Source: an archaeon (lineage in GTDB: Archaea; Thermoproteota; Nitrososphaeria; Nitrososphaerales; Gagatemarchaeaceae). From it: 64,000 nucleotides of DNA. The notes below the pieces were generated by a model. It did not search any database. It saw only the letters and a list, made by a program, of their open reading frames with translations, and was not told the origin of the DNA. This document shows positions 1 to 8,086 of this stretch, in pieces. How positions within the stretch are numbered: the first letter of the stretch is position 1; each line of letters begins with the position of its first letter. The position numbers and the translations under genes are program-made. The stretch is taken from the NCBI GenBank assembly GCA_021848045.1, contig JAJZNC010000060.1, forward strand, positions 1-64,000, in the 5' to 3' direction.

Positions 1-1665
1 GGCCGCGCCGGTCACTGGCTGGGGGTCGTATCCGAGCCCGAAGCCACCCTGGCCGCTCTGGACGACCTCGCCTGTGGACGGGTTCAGGAAGACCCTCCCG
101 AGGTCGGGCTGTGCGTGCGAAAAGTCGAACATGTTCAGTATCGAGCCGGCCATCGTGTCGTACGAGCTCGGGCCCAGGAGGCCCGGGCTGGTGGACGCGA
201 GGTTCCAGTTGTACTCGATGAAGCTGACTATCCCGGTCTGGCTCGCGAGGGTGCTGTCGACGTAGTTCGACTTGGCGTATGGGGAGATGACGAGGATGGG
301 GATGCGTGGGCCGTAGCCGCACCTGTCCTCGACACCCAGCGCGGGGGCGGCCGTCCCGCCGCAGGAGTTGCCGTTGAGCGCGTCATTGACGGGGTCGTTC
401 GAGGGGTTTACGATCGGCGGCATCACGCTGTCGTACCAGCCGTCGGAGTCGTCCCAGTTGATGATTATCGCGGTGCTGCTCCATGTGGGGAGGCTCATGA
501 GCTGGTCTATCGTGTTGACGAGCCAGGTCTGCTCGTCTAGAGGGTCGCTGTATCCGGCGTGGCCGTCCTGGTAGGCGGGCGCCTTCAGGTAGCTGACGGC
601 GGGCAGGTTGCCGGAGTCGGCCGCGACCCAGAACGAGGAGAGGTCGTACTGGTGGTTGGCCTGGTCCGTGTACCCGATCATGGAGGGGGAGCTCGGCGGC
701 AGGTGGTGGGGGTTCGCGGTGGACTGGAAGAACTGGAACGGCTCGTGGTGCGGGCTGTACGCGGAGATGACGCTCCCGCCCACGTTGGCGTTGGAGGATC
801 CGCAGACCGCCTGGCCAGTCGACGTGTATCCTGTGGGGGTGAACCCACCCTGGAACCAGCCCCAGGTGACGCCGCCCGTGTTCAGGAGGTTCCCGATGTT
901 CAGAGGAGCCCCGGGTCCAGTCACCATCCCGAGGGTGGTCGTCGAACCGTCTGTGGTGTACGAGCAGTCGTCGTAGACCGGGTCGTGGTCGTTTATTATC
1001 TGCCCGTTGACCAGCAGCGCTGGCACGTTGTCGGTGGTCGTCGCGGTCCCCTCAGGTCCCGTGTACGCCAGCGCAGGGCCACCGAGGCCGGAGACGACGT
1101 TGAGCGCCCCCGGCGTGGAGGGGCCGAAGGTCGTCCCGAACGAGTTGTCGCTCAGCGAGAAGCGCTGGGCGTAGTTCCAGAGAGCCGTGACGGTGTTCCC
1201 GTCGTAGTAGTCCATGACAATCCCGCTGCTGCCACAGCCGGTCTTACCCGGGAACATGTTCATCAGGCCGCCGTTCATCGCGGCCTGCTCGGCCGTGTAA
1301 CCGTGGTTGTTGTCGCAGGTGACGGGCTGGGTGCGGTCGAGCCTGGCCGGGTTGTCAGAGGGGCTTCCTGTCACCTGGGCGTTGGGGTTGTCCGTGAGCA
1401 GAGGGCCTGAGAGGCCGTCCGCGGTGGGCGTCCCGGGCGCCGCGTTGAACTGAGGCTCGTTCGGCGCGTTGGTCGCCACAGGGTAGGTCGCGAAGTAGTG
1501 GTCGGTGGAGACGTTCTCCTGGAAGATGACCACGACGTGCTTTATCGGGGTCGCGGTCCCCCCACCGAGAGACCCAGGGCTTGCGTTGGCGGCGATGTTC
1601 GCGGTGAGCATCACCGCCAGCAGAAACAGTGGTGTGACGATTGACAGTTTTGTCCGTGCTTTCAT
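1..1665 (-). CDS. Secreted phosphoesterase (phospholipase C / acid phosphatase family), C-terminus cut by window edge
   Basis: The reading frame is open from an ATG at 1665 to the window edge, giving at least 555 residues. It starts with a basic stretch and a hydrophobic signal peptide (KLSIVTPLFLLAVMLTANIA). The motif HVVVIFQENVSTDHYFATYP matches the N-terminal metal-binding region of the phosphoesterase family PF04185, followed by the family-typical SFGTTFGPSTPGALNVVSG and, further on, IINWDDSDGWYD and GPRIPILVISPYAK. Members hydrolyse phosphate mono- or diesters outside the cell. The usual first His/Arg position reads QENVS instead of QENRS, a small deviation. A TATA-like GAAATAGTC lies about 28 bases upstream, so the message is probably leaderless. 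Exact substrate is unknown. Confidence 0.85.
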   Translation of the reverse strand, partial: MKARTKLSIVTPLFLLAVMLTANIAANASPGSLGGGTATPIKHVVVIFQENVSTDHYFATYPVATNAPNEPQFNAAPGTPTADGLSGPLLTDNPNAQVTGSPSDNPARLDRTQPVTCDNNHGYTAEQAAMNGGLMNMFPGKTGCGSSGIVMDYYDGNTVTALWNYAQRFSLSDNSFGTTFGPSTPGALNVVSGLGGPALAYTGPEGTATTTDNVPALLVNGQIINDHDPVYDDCSYTTDGSTTTLGMVTGPGAPLNIGNLLNTGGVTWGWFQGGFTPTGYTSTGQAVCGSSNANVGGSVISAYSPHHEPFQFFQSTANPHHLPPSSPSMIGYTDQANHQYDLSSFWVAADSGNLPAVSYLKAPAYQDGHAGYSDPLDEQTWLVNTIDQLMSLPTWSSTAIIINWDDSDGWYDSVMPPIVNPSNDPVNDALNGNSCGGTAAPALGVEDRCGYGPRIPILVISPYAKSNYVDSTLASQTGIVSFIEYNWNLASTSPGLLGPSSYDTMAGSILNMFDFSHAQPDLGRVFLNPSTGEVVQSGQGGFGLGYDPQPVTGAA

Positions 1666-1836
1666 CGTCCCGTTCTTTCGCGCGAGACTATTTCTCGCCT
1701 CTCGAAGTACTCTCCGTCGGAAGGTGCGCCGAAGGTGGGGCGACGTGGGCGCACGTCGCGCCAGTGCGGGCTCTGGTCCCGACGGGTTCGCTATAGCCGG
1801 GAAGGATTAAGTCTGGGCGGGACCTCCTCACGTCCC

Positions 1837-2592
1837 TTGCTCAAGGTGGTGCCGGACGAGTCCGCGCTCATCCACAGGGACGGGGGCTACGCCACCCTGC
1901 TCGTCTCAGACCTCCACCTCGGCCTCGAGAAGGAGATGGCCTCGAAGGGGTTCAGGATCCCCCCATACTCGCAGAAGATGCTCGACAGGATGAACGCGAT
2001 GGCCGAGAAGAACAGCCTCAATCGCGTCATAGTGGTGGGGGACGTGAAGCACTCGATCGGGAAGGTCCAAGACATAGACTGGGGGATAGTACCGTGGTTC
2101 TTCGGGACGCTCCTCGACGTCTTCCAGTCGGTGGAGGTGGTCCCGGGCAATCACGACGGGATGCTGGGCACGCTGCTGCCTGGGCGCGTCAAGCTCCACT
2201 CCGTCGAGGGAACGGTGATCGGGGAGCGCCACAAGATAGGGGTAGCGCACGGCCACTCGTGGCCGTCCGAGGAGGTCATCTCCTCCAGGACCATAGTGAT
2301 GGGACACTCGCACTTCAGGTACGAGATGAGGGACAGGTTCGGGTCGAGGCGGAAGGAGGCGGTCTGGCTCTTCGCGAGGTACGACGTCGCCGAGCTCCTT
2401 GCGAAGGCAGGGCACCCGCCCTCGAGGCGGGGAGAGGGGAGGCTCATCGTGATGCCCCCCTTCAACAACCTGGTCGGCGGCCAGGCGATAAACGCAAAGG
2501 GCGGCTTCGACTTCGGGCCGATCCTTTCCTCAGGTTCGGTGAGGGTGTCCGACGCTGACGTCTTCCTGCTCGACGGGACGCGGGTCGGCTAG
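1837..2592 (+). CDS. Archaeal metallophosphoesterase (COG1407-like)
   Basis: This 251-residue protein has the calcineurin-like metallophosphoesterase pattern: SDLHLG near residue 28, GDVKH, the GNHDG motif, a GHSW segment and GHSH. The family is common in archaea, often annotated as an ICC-like or DEAD-helicase-associated phosphoesterase; the in vivo substrate is not established. I chose the TTG at 1837 because GGATTAAG (1803-1810) forms a TATA-like box about 28 bases upstream, giving a leaderless start. The longer frame back to 1735 has no family support. It converges directly on the thioredoxin gene, with the two stop codons adjacent. Confidence 0.8.
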   Translation: MLKVVPDESALIHRDGGYATLLVSDLHLGLEKEMASKGFRIPPYSQKMLDRMNAMAEKNSLNRVIVVGDVKHSIGKVQDIDWGIVPWFFGTLLDVFQSVEVVPGNHDGMLGTLLPGRVKLHSVEGTVIGERHKIGVAHGHSWPSEEVISSRTIVMGHSHFRYEMRDRFGSRRKEAVWLFARYDVAELLAKAGHPPSRRGEGRLIVMPPFNNLVGGQAINAKGGFDFGPILSSGSVRVSDADVFLLDGTRVG

Positions 2593-2991
2593 CTATACGC
2601 CCGCGGCCTTCCTGACGCGCATCTCGAGGGCGGCCTCCTGCATGGTCCCTATCACGGCGTCTACCGGCCTGCCGTTCTTGAAGAGCATGAAGGTCGGTAT
2701 CGACTGTACCTCGAACTTGGTAGCTATGCTGGGGTGCTCGTCAACGTTGAGCTTGCCGAAGTTGACGCTCGCCCCGAGCTTCCCCGCCAGGCGCTCGATC
2801 ACCGGCTCCATCGTCCTGCACGGCCCGCACCACACGGCCCAAAAGTCGACGAGCGTAGCCTTCTTGCCCCCGACTGTCTCGTCGAAGTTCTCCTCTGTGA
2901 GCTCGACTACCTGGCCGTGGGCGTGGGACTGCTCAGAGACCATCTTCCTCGCCCTGTCGGCGAGAGCCTTGTTGAAATCTGAATCGGACAA
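2593..2991 (-). CDS. trxA: Thioredoxin
   Basis: The 132-residue protein carries the WCGPC redox centre at residues 54-58 in the context VDFWAVWCGPCRTMEPVIE, and the cis-proline region QSIPTFMLFKNG. It is a cytosolic disulfide reductant. It has about 25 extra residues before the thioredoxin fold (MSDSDFNKALADRARKMVSE), a short charged extension seen in some archaeal thioredoxins. The start is TTG at 2991. The AT-rich segment 3016-3029 gives TATA boxes for this gene and the divergent NUDIX gene. Confidence 0.92.
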   Translation of the reverse strand: MSDSDFNKALADRARKMVSEQSHAHGQVVELTEENFDETVGGKKATLVDFWAVWCGPCRTMEPVIERLAGKLGASVNFGKLNVDEHPSIATKFEVQSIPTFMLFKNGRPVDAVIGTMQEAALEMRVRKAAGV

Positions 2992-3015
2992 CGACTGGAA
3001 GCGGAGCGAAAAGCG

Positions 3016-3029
3016 TATTTTAGTTTATT
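3016..3029. promoter_or_regulatory. Divergent TATA region for trxA and the NUDIX gene
   Basis: The string TATTTTAGTTTATT is the only AT-rich patch in the 56-base gap between two divergent genes. Read on either strand it lies about 25-30 bases before the TTG starts at 2991 (minus) and 3048 (plus), the expected archaeal TATA spacing for leaderless mRNAs. Confidence 0.6.
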
Positions 3030-3047
3030 CAAGCGAGTGCTTGAAGG

Positions 3048-3638
3048 TTGGACGTGAAGAGCTTTCTCGACTCGCTCTCTCCGAGGCTCTCCGCGGTTGC
3101 CTCCGCCGAGCTGGTGCCCGGTCGGAGCGCCAGCGTCGCCCTCGTATTCCGCGGCGCGCGGGACGCCGAGGAGATACTTCTGATCACGAGGGCTGAGAGA
3201 CGCGGCGACCCCTGGTCCGGCCAGGTCGCCTTCCCCGGAGGGATGGTGGACGTGGGGGACCGGAGCTTCGAAGAGACGGCCAAGAGGGAGACGGCGGAGG
3301 AGGTGGGGCTCCAGCTCTCCGGAGGGAGGGCGAGCTTCAGAGGCTACCTGCGCGAGTTCAGGACCCACGCCAGGAACATCTCGGTGGTCCCGTCCGTCTT
3401 CAGGCTCATCGCGAGCCAGGAGACCAGGCCGAACGCGGAGGTCGCCTCGTGCCAGTGGGCGTCGCTGAGCGAGCTCGCCGAGGAGGCGAAGCGGCCCGCA
3501 TACATGCCCCCCGGGCGCCCCGGCGAGGCCCCCTTCTCCTGCATTCGCCACGGAGGCCTGGTTATCTGGGGGCAGACAGAGAGGGTGCTTTCCGTGGTCC
3601 TGAGCGCCAGAGGCGCCGCCTCAAATCCCGAGCGCTAA
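3048..3638 (+). CDS. NUDIX hydrolase, CoA-pyrophosphatase-like
   Basis: The 196-residue protein has a complete Nudix box beginning GGMVDVGDRSFEETAKRETA and continuing EEVGL, preceded by the WSGQVAFPGG segment typical of the NudL/CoA diphosphatase subgroup. Such enzymes cleave nucleoside-diphosphate derivatives, here probably CoA or related compounds. The TTG start at 3048 is placed by the TATA region at 3016-3029. Its 3' end overlaps the convergent TFB gene by 18 bases. Substrate assignment is from family resemblance only. Confidence 0.85.
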   Translation: MDVKSFLDSLSPRLSAVASAELVPGRSASVALVFRGARDAEEILLITRAERRGDPWSGQVAFPGGMVDVGDRSFEETAKRETAEEVGLQLSGGRASFRGYLREFRTHARNISVVPSVFRLIASQETRPNAEVASCQWASLSELAEEAKRPAYMPPGRPGEAPFSCIRHGGLVIWGQTERVLSVVLSARGAASNPER

Positions 3639-4565
3639 TCGGAGGCCCTTGTACCTGTTACGGATGGTGACCTCGGTCACCCCGGCGGCGTCGGCGATGT
3701 CGCGCTGGGTCATGTTCTCGCCCTCGAGGATGCACGCGACGTAGAGCGCGGAGGCGGATATCCCCATCGGGTCCTTGCCCGCAGAAATCCTCGCCTTTTC
3801 AGCCCTCATGAGGATCTCTCGGGCCTTTTTCTGGGTCTTGCCGCTCACGTTGGCCCTCGACGCGATCTTCGACATGCACTTCATGGGGTCGACGACAGGC
3901 ATCTGGATGTCCATCTCCTTGAGCAGGAGTCGGTACGACCTCGCGAGGTCCTTCTTCTTGATGTAGCCGACGGCCGCCACGTCCTTGAGCGTTCTCGGGA
4001 CCTCCCTGTCCCTGCACGCGGCGTAGAGCGAGGCCGCCAGGATCGCCGTGATCGACCGTCCTCTTACGAGGTTCCTGTCGAGGGCCTTTCTGTAGATGTA
4101 GGCCGCCCTCTCGGTGACCGCTTCGGAGACCGAGAGCTTCTCGGAGAGCATGCGGAGCTCGCTGAAGGCCTGCTTCAGGTTCCGGTCCTGGGACTCGTGG
4201 ACCTGGCTCCTCCTGTCCCAGGTCCTCATCCGCTCGACGCTGGACTTCATCGCGCCGGTCAGCGCCCGTCCAGACGCGTCCTTGTTCTCGCCGCCGATTA
4301 TCGTCGCGAGCCCCATGTCGTGGATGGCCAGAGAGGTGGGGAGCCCCGCCCTGCTCCTGTCGTCCTTCTCGTCTCCCGAGAACGACCTCCACTCCGGGCC
4401 TGTCTCTATGACGTTCTCCCGGACAACGAACCCGCAGCTGGTGCAGTACACCTCCCCCCGCGGGTTGTCCGTAACCATCTTTGCCTTGCCGCACCGGGGG
4501 CACCTGTCCGTCGTGCCCTCGAATCGTCTTTGCCGTCCGGGGTCTTTCGCGTAGGCGCTAGATAT
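3621..4565 (-). CDS. tfb: Transcription initiation factor TFB (start codon problematic)
   Basis: TFB recruits RNA polymerase to TBP-bound promoters. The frame holds the zinc ribbon (CPRC...CTSC), the B-finger/linker with WRSF, and two cyclin repeats ending in a TEVTIRNRYKGL recognition helix. The first ATG in frame (4478) lies inside the zinc ribbon and would drop the first CPRC pair, which is clearly encoded upstream. Between the upstream in-frame TGA (4572-4574) and 4478 there is no ATG, GTG or TTG. I extend to an ATA at 4565 (314 residues). Alternatives are a +1 shift after a GTG at 4575, or a one-base sequence error. TATA CTATTTAA (4617-4624) on the minus strand fits a transcript start near 4593. 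The protein itself is certain; the exact start is not. Confidence 0.85.
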   Translation of the reverse strand: MSSAYAKDPGRQRRFEGTTDRCPRCGKAKMVTDNPRGEVYCTSCGFVVRENVIETGPEWRSFSGDEKDDRSRAGLPTSLAIHDMGLATIIGGENKDASGRALTGAMKSSVERMRTWDRRSQVHESQDRNLKQAFSELRMLSEKLSVSEAVTERAAYIYRKALDRNLVRGRSITAILAASLYAACRDREVPRTLKDVAAVGYIKKKDLARSYRLLLKEMDIQMPVVDPMKCMSKIASRANVSGKTQKKAREILMRAEKARISAGKDPMGISASALYVACILEGENMTQRDIADAAGVTEVTIRNRYKGLRLALGI

Positions 4566-4870
4566 CTCGAATCACGTGTCTAGGAGCTGTAGTCCTAAGG
4601 TTCGAGAGTAGCCACCCTATTTAAGGAATTGAGCCTCAGGGCGTCGCCGCGGGCGAAGCGGGGGTCTACCTCTCGATGGACGAGGACCCAGAGCGCCGAG
4701 GTTCCTTCGGCCCCCGCCGATCCGGGAGCGATGGCGAAGATGCGAGTCTGAGCCACGGTAGGAAGGGGGCCGCACCTACCTCTAACGCGAGCACCACGAG
4801 GTCATCATCACGGCGGCTGTCGGCCTGCAGCGTCGAGCGGGAGGCAGACAGCGCCCGGCGGTCCCCGGGG

Positions 4871-5416
4871 CTACGACTTTGCAACCGCGTAGGGCGAGCT
4901 GTCGAGGACTCCGTTGAGCTTGTACGGGACCAGTATCAGGGTGGCCATCCCCGTGATGAAGAAGAGGCTGGATACGATGTCGGGGAGCCCCGTCTGGAGG
5001 TTCGCGATAACCCCCGGGGTCAGGAAGAGGTACGAGAGGAGCCCTAGCAGGAAGGCGGCGACCGGGAGCCAGCCGTAGAGCGCCGACCAGGTTTCAAGCA
5101 CGGTCTCGCCGTCGATCCCCTGGCTGGTGAAGACCCCCACCTCGTAGCTCAGCGCCTCCTCGTTCGCGTCGATGAGGGCGTAGACGCCGAGCACGACGAA
5201 TATGGAAGGGAGCGTCGCGAGAGCGACCAGGACGGCGGACGGGCCGAACGTGGGGGAGGTCGTTCCCGCTGCCTCCGCCGCCACCCAGGACGCATCGTCG
5301 AAGAAGGTCGCGAGGTACCCAGCGAAGAACATCGCGGCGCAGCCTACGAGCACGGTGGGGGCGTGGGACCTCAGCTCAAGCATCAAGAGACCCTCGACCC
5401 TCTGCTGCCTCTCCAT
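4871..5416 (-). CDS. Membrane protein, possible half-size FtsX-like permease
   Basis: A 181-residue protein with about four hydrophobic segments: VLVGCAAMFFAGYLATFF, a second around ALVLATLPSIFVVLGVYAL, a third near LYGWLPVAAFLLGLLSYLFL, and a C-terminal one near SLFFITGMATLILVPY. The charged loop after the second segment (DANEEALSYEVGVFTSQGID) resembles the cytoplasmic coupling loop of FtsX/MacB permeases. It follows another small membrane protein and an ABC ATPase in the same orientation, gap 6 bases, so the three genes probably form one transporter. It has no large extracytoplasmic domain. Function is inferred from context. The 240 bases upstream of TFB beyond its end hold no convincing gene. 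Confidence 0.6.
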   Translation of the reverse strand: MERQQRVEGLLMLELRSHAPTVLVGCAAMFFAGYLATFFDDASWVAAEAAGTTSPTFGPSAVLVALATLPSIFVVLGVYALIDANEEALSYEVGVFTSQGIDGETVLETWSALYGWLPVAAFLLGLLSYLFLTPGVIANLQTGLPDIVSSLFFITGMATLILVPYKLNGVLDSSPYAVAKS

Positions 5417-5422
5417 CGCGCC

Positions 5423-5884
5423 TCACCCTGCCCTCCCGCCAGGACCCGCCTGGAAGCCCCTCCTGGAGAACCCTGAGGACGTGAGGAACGCGAGCCAAGC
5501 GACCAGGAGCGCACAGAAGATGGCGGCGAGCTCGACGGGAGGCAGGGCGTCGAGCCCGAGGTCCGCATCGACCGCGACCGTCAGTGCTGTCGCGCACGCC
5601 ACCCACCCCAGCGGGCGGACGGAGTGGGTCCGGAGGAGGCGCAGGAAGGCGGACGCCGCAGGGAGGCCGTTCACCCTGTAGATGTCTACGTCCGCCGAGA
5701 CCTTCGACCGGGTTATCATGAGGACCGCCCCGGCAAAGACGAGTCCGAGCCCGCCGGCCGCGTAGGCAAGCTCGGTTGAGGTCTGCCGCATCTGGGAGAG
5801 GACTCCGCCTTTGGCCAGGTCGTGCCTAGGGATCGCCTCGGCGAAGAAGTGAGTCGAGAGCTGCGAGAGCAGGACGAGGGTCAC
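5423..5884 (-). CDS. Membrane protein, second half-size FtsX-like permease
   Basis: This 153-residue protein has about three to four hydrophobic segments. A loop containing ADVDIYRVNGLPAASAFLRL resembles the FtsX coupling loop that contacts the ATPase. Start GTG at 5884; the frame continues upstream with RRPLRAVSLVFVGF, which looks like the front of the first helix, but has no standard start codon before a TGA inside the ABC gene, so the true start may be non-canonical. It sits between the ABC ATPase and the other half-size membrane protein. Confidence 0.55.
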   Translation of the reverse strand: MTLVLLSQLSTHFFAEAIPRHDLAKGGVLSQMRQTSTELAYAAGGLGLVFAGAVLMITRSKVSADVDIYRVNGLPAASAFLRLLRTHSVRPLGWVACATALTVAVDADLGLDALPPVELAAIFCALLVAWLAFLTSSGFSRRGFQAGPGGRAG

Positions 5885-5927
5885 GAACCCGACGAATACG
5901 AGGGAGACAGCCCTTAGGGGCCTCCGC

Positions 5928-6650
5928 CTACGCGCCGATGCCGCTCACCCTTTTCCCCTCTGTCCTCACGAGCTCGCCGTCCTCCAAGAAGACAGTCCCG
6001 TCAACGCGGTCCAGTATCCGAAGGTCGTGCGTGGAGATGAGCACCGTCTTGCCGCGCGTTCTGCTCTCTTCGACGAGGATGTCGACCACCTCGAACCCGC
6101 GCCTGTGGTCGAGGTTGCCGGTCGGCTCGTCGGCGAGTATCACCGGGGCGTCGCCGACTATCCCGCGGGCGATCGCCGCCCGTAGCAGCTCTCCCCCTGA
6201 GAGCTCGGACGGCAGCCTGCCAGCCTTGTCCGAGAGGCCCACCATCGAGAGCGCGTCGATGATCCGTCTCGACTTGTCTGCCGAGCTGAGCTGGCGAGGG
6301 ATGAGCGGCACCATCACGTTCTGGAAGACTGTCAGGTGGCCTATGAGGAAGAACTGCTGGAAGACCACCCCCACAGTCTGGTTCCTGAACCTCTGCAGAT
6401 CGTCCTTCCCAAGGTCGGACGTCGCAACCCCAGCCACGCGGACCGACCCCTCGCTGGGGAAGTCGAGAGCCGCGGCCATGTTGAGCAGCGTGGTCTTCCC
6501 GCTCCCCGACGGGCCGACCACGGCCACTATCGCCCCCTTCTCGACCTTGAAGGACACCGCGTCGAGCGCCCTGACGGTCTCGGACTTCGTGGTGTAGGAC
6601 TTTGTCACCGAGACGAACTCCACCGCCGGTGCGTCGCCCTGCGCGCTCAC
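5928..6650 (-). CDS. ABC transporter ATP-binding protein, LolD/MacB type
   Basis: A 240-residue ATPase with Walker A GPSGSGKTT, Q-loop VVFQQFF, signature LSGGELLRAAIARG, Walker B ILADEPTGNLD and switch STHD. The DEPTGNLD form is typical of the LolD/MacB/FtsE group that powers FtsX-family permeases. It is the first gene of a three-gene unit with two small membrane proteins. GTG start at 6650. A TATA-like CTTAAG near 6772-6777 implies a leader of about 100 bases that contains a 28-codon ORF ending in a GTGA overlap with this start. Confidence 0.85.
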   Translation of the reverse strand: MSAQGDAPAVEFVSVTKSYTTKSETVRALDAVSFKVEKGAIVAVVGPSGSGKTTLLNMAAALDFPSEGSVRVAGVATSDLGKDDLQRFRNQTVGVVFQQFFLIGHLTVFQNVMVPLIPRQLSSADKSRRIIDALSMVGLSDKAGRLPSELSGGELLRAAIARGIVGDAPVILADEPTGNLDHRRGFEVVDILVEESRTRGKTVLISTHDLRILDRVDGTVFLEDGELVRTEGKRVSGIGA

Positions 6651-6882
6651 GCCGGGTTACTCTCCGCCGCCGCTCGTGGCCTCGGCTGCTGGGGGTTGTT
6701 CATGGGTCGGGCGGAGAGGCACTGCGTTCTCACTTACGAGAGATGTGCACACCCGCGAGATGCCGCACTTAAGGGTTCCAACTCCCGCGGAGACAGACGC
6801 GGGGAACCCAGGTCGAGAATCAGAAAAACAAAGGACCCTGGCGCCCGAAGGCGACCAGGATGGGTCCGAGCGTTGTGGAAGC

Positions 6883-7227
6883 CTACGCTCCCTGCTCGTC
6901 GCTGCTGCCTGAATCGGTGGTCGACTCGGAGGACCCGGAGCCCGCGCCGGTCACGACGTCTCCCGTCGCGAATCGGTCGGTCACTCGGGTGATCTTGATC
7001 CTTGCGCTCTGGCCCTGCTTCGCGCCTGCGACAAAGATGACGAACCCGTCGATCTTGGCGATTCCCTCACCGCGCCTGCTGGTGTCGGAGATACTAACGT
7101 CGTACTCCTTACCGACCTCAACGGGCTTCGGCTTGAAGGAGCTGCCAAATCCGCCGCTACCGCCGTAGCCTCCGCCTCTGCTACCGCCGTAGCCTCCTCT
7201 TCCGCCACTTCTGTTCCCATAACTCAT
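6883..7227 (-). CDS. RGG-TRAM RNA-binding protein
   Basis: The 114-residue protein has three parts. Residues 1-33 are Gly/Arg/Tyr-rich (repeated GGYGG, SRGGG). Residues about 35-95 form a TRAM domain (KPVEVGKEYDVSISDTSRRG, then GEGIAKIDGFVIFV and GQSARIKITRV). The tail is Ser/Glu-rich. Stand-alone TRAM proteins in archaea bind RNA and act like cold-shock RNA chaperones. The RGG-like front end resembles eukaryotic RGG boxes and cyanobacterial or plant Gly-rich RNA-binding proteins. A TATA-like TTTAATTAG is present near 7283-7292. The adjacent 230-base gap before the ABC gene shows no gene. Confidence 0.8.
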   Translation of the reverse strand: MSYGNRSGGRGGYGGSRGGGYGGSGGFGSSFKPKPVEVGKEYDVSISDTSRRGEGIAKIDGFVIFVAGAKQGQSARIKITRVTDRFATGDVVTGAGSGSSESTTDSGSSDEQGA

Positions 7228-7376
7228 CCATATTCACCCATCCTACTGCAAGTTCCTCAGTGAGGGCTCCGCCCGTGAATAGCTAATTAAACGTATGTGT
7301 GCGGGGTAGCGGTCCCGGTCTGGGCTCGAGAACGAGCCGAGGAGGAACGCCGAGCCATCCGGAGATACTTGTGGAG

Positions 7377-7488
7377 TGGGCCAGGGCGGATTTGAACCAC
7401 CGACTCTCGCGGGGCTTGCGCCCGTTCGCTGTGTAAGAGCCTGACGGACGGTTGTCTGACGTCCTGGACCGAGCTAGACGACTGGCCC
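7377..7488 (-). tRNA. tRNA-Val(UAC) with two apparent non-canonical introns
   Basis: The acceptor stem GGGCCAG/CTGGCCC with discriminator A, D-stem GTCT/GGAC with an 11-base loop, and T-arm GGTGG-TTCAAAT-CCGCC are complete. Removing 17 bases (7441-7457) gives a perfect anticodon stem TCGCT/AGCGA around loop CTTACAC, anticodon at 7433-7435. The variable region is 24 bases (7402-7425); removing about 19 leaves five and a normal 76-base tRNA. The extra stretch contains GGGC-GCAA-GCCC. So introns lie in the anticodon stem (28/29) and the variable loop. No CCA is encoded. TATA GTAATAAG (7511-7518) sits 26 bases upstream. Splice points within the variable loop are uncertain. Confidence 0.8.
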
Positions 7489-7510
7489 GTGAATTCCCCC
7501 CGGCCAGCCA

Positions 7511-7550
7511 GTAATAAGCGTTGGAGCCCGGCGGCCGCGATTGCTTATTA
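7511..7550. promoter_or_regulatory. Divergent promoters for tRNA-Val and the SerK-like gene
   Basis: Two TATA-like boxes lie back to back: 7511-7518 for the minus-strand tRNA (26 bases from its 5' end) and CTTATTA at 7544-7550 for the plus-strand gene, predicting a start near 7573. Confidence 0.55.
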
Positions 7551-7583
7551 CCACCCCTCGTGGCCCGACGGAGGACTGCCCAG

Positions 7584-8009
7584 GTGGTAAAGATCAGATT
7601 CGCTCTCGTGCCGACCGGCGACCTCACGACTCACGAGGAAGCCCAGCCAGACAGGGTGAAGCGCGTCTTCAAGCAGATAAGGTCCTCAAAGGTCGTGAAG
7701 AAGGCCATCGCGGTTGACGAGAGGTCCATGGTGGTCCTCGACGGCGTCCACAGGCTGAGCGCCCTGAGAGAGCTCGGCTGTGCGCGGGTCCCCGTCTGGC
7801 TCATCGACTACTCTGACGAGGACGTGGTGGTCTTCACCAAGGACAAGAAGGCGCACGTCCCCAAGGAGGACGTGGTGAGGGCGGCCGTCCGCGGGCCCAA
7901 GCTCCCTCCCAAGAGCACGAGACACATGGTGAGGAAGAAGGACGGCAGCCTGGTGCACATCTCCTCGCTCGAGAAGGACGTCTCTGTCCCTCTCTCGAAC
8001 CTCATGTGA
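7584..8009 (+). CDS. ParB/SerK-like protein (free serine kinase family)
   Basis: This 141-residue protein begins FALVPTGDLTTHEEAQPDRV and carries VVLDGVHRLSALRELGC, the pattern of the ParB-like fold in archaeal ADP-dependent serine kinase SerK and SbnI. SerK phosphorylates free serine to O-phosphoserine, feeding cysteine or serine metabolism. The GTG start at 7584 has a GGAGG sequence about ten bases upstream; the longer frame from 7521 lies before the predicted transcript start. A role other than serine phosphorylation is possible because ParB-like folds have several activities. Confidence 0.7.
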   Translation: MVKIRFALVPTGDLTTHEEAQPDRVKRVFKQIRSSKVVKKAIAVDERSMVVLDGVHRLSALRELGCARVPVWLIDYSDEDVVVFTKDKKAHVPKEDVVRAAVRGPKLPPKSTRHMVRKKDGSLVHISSLEKDVSVPLSNLM

Positions 8010-8086
8010 CCTGGAATCCGCACCCCTCGAAGAGGACGGGAGGCGACCCTCGCCGCCTGCGCTGACAGGCAAGTAGGTCGACAACC

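Noticed and set aside
4676-5047. 123-residue plus-strand open frame
   Set aside because: Composition is random-like and it overlaps a better membrane-protein gene in antisense.
6647-6733. 28-codon ORF ending in GTGA overlap with the ABC ATPase start
   Set aside because: No family support; the overlap may be chance. Kept only as a remark in the ATPase entry.
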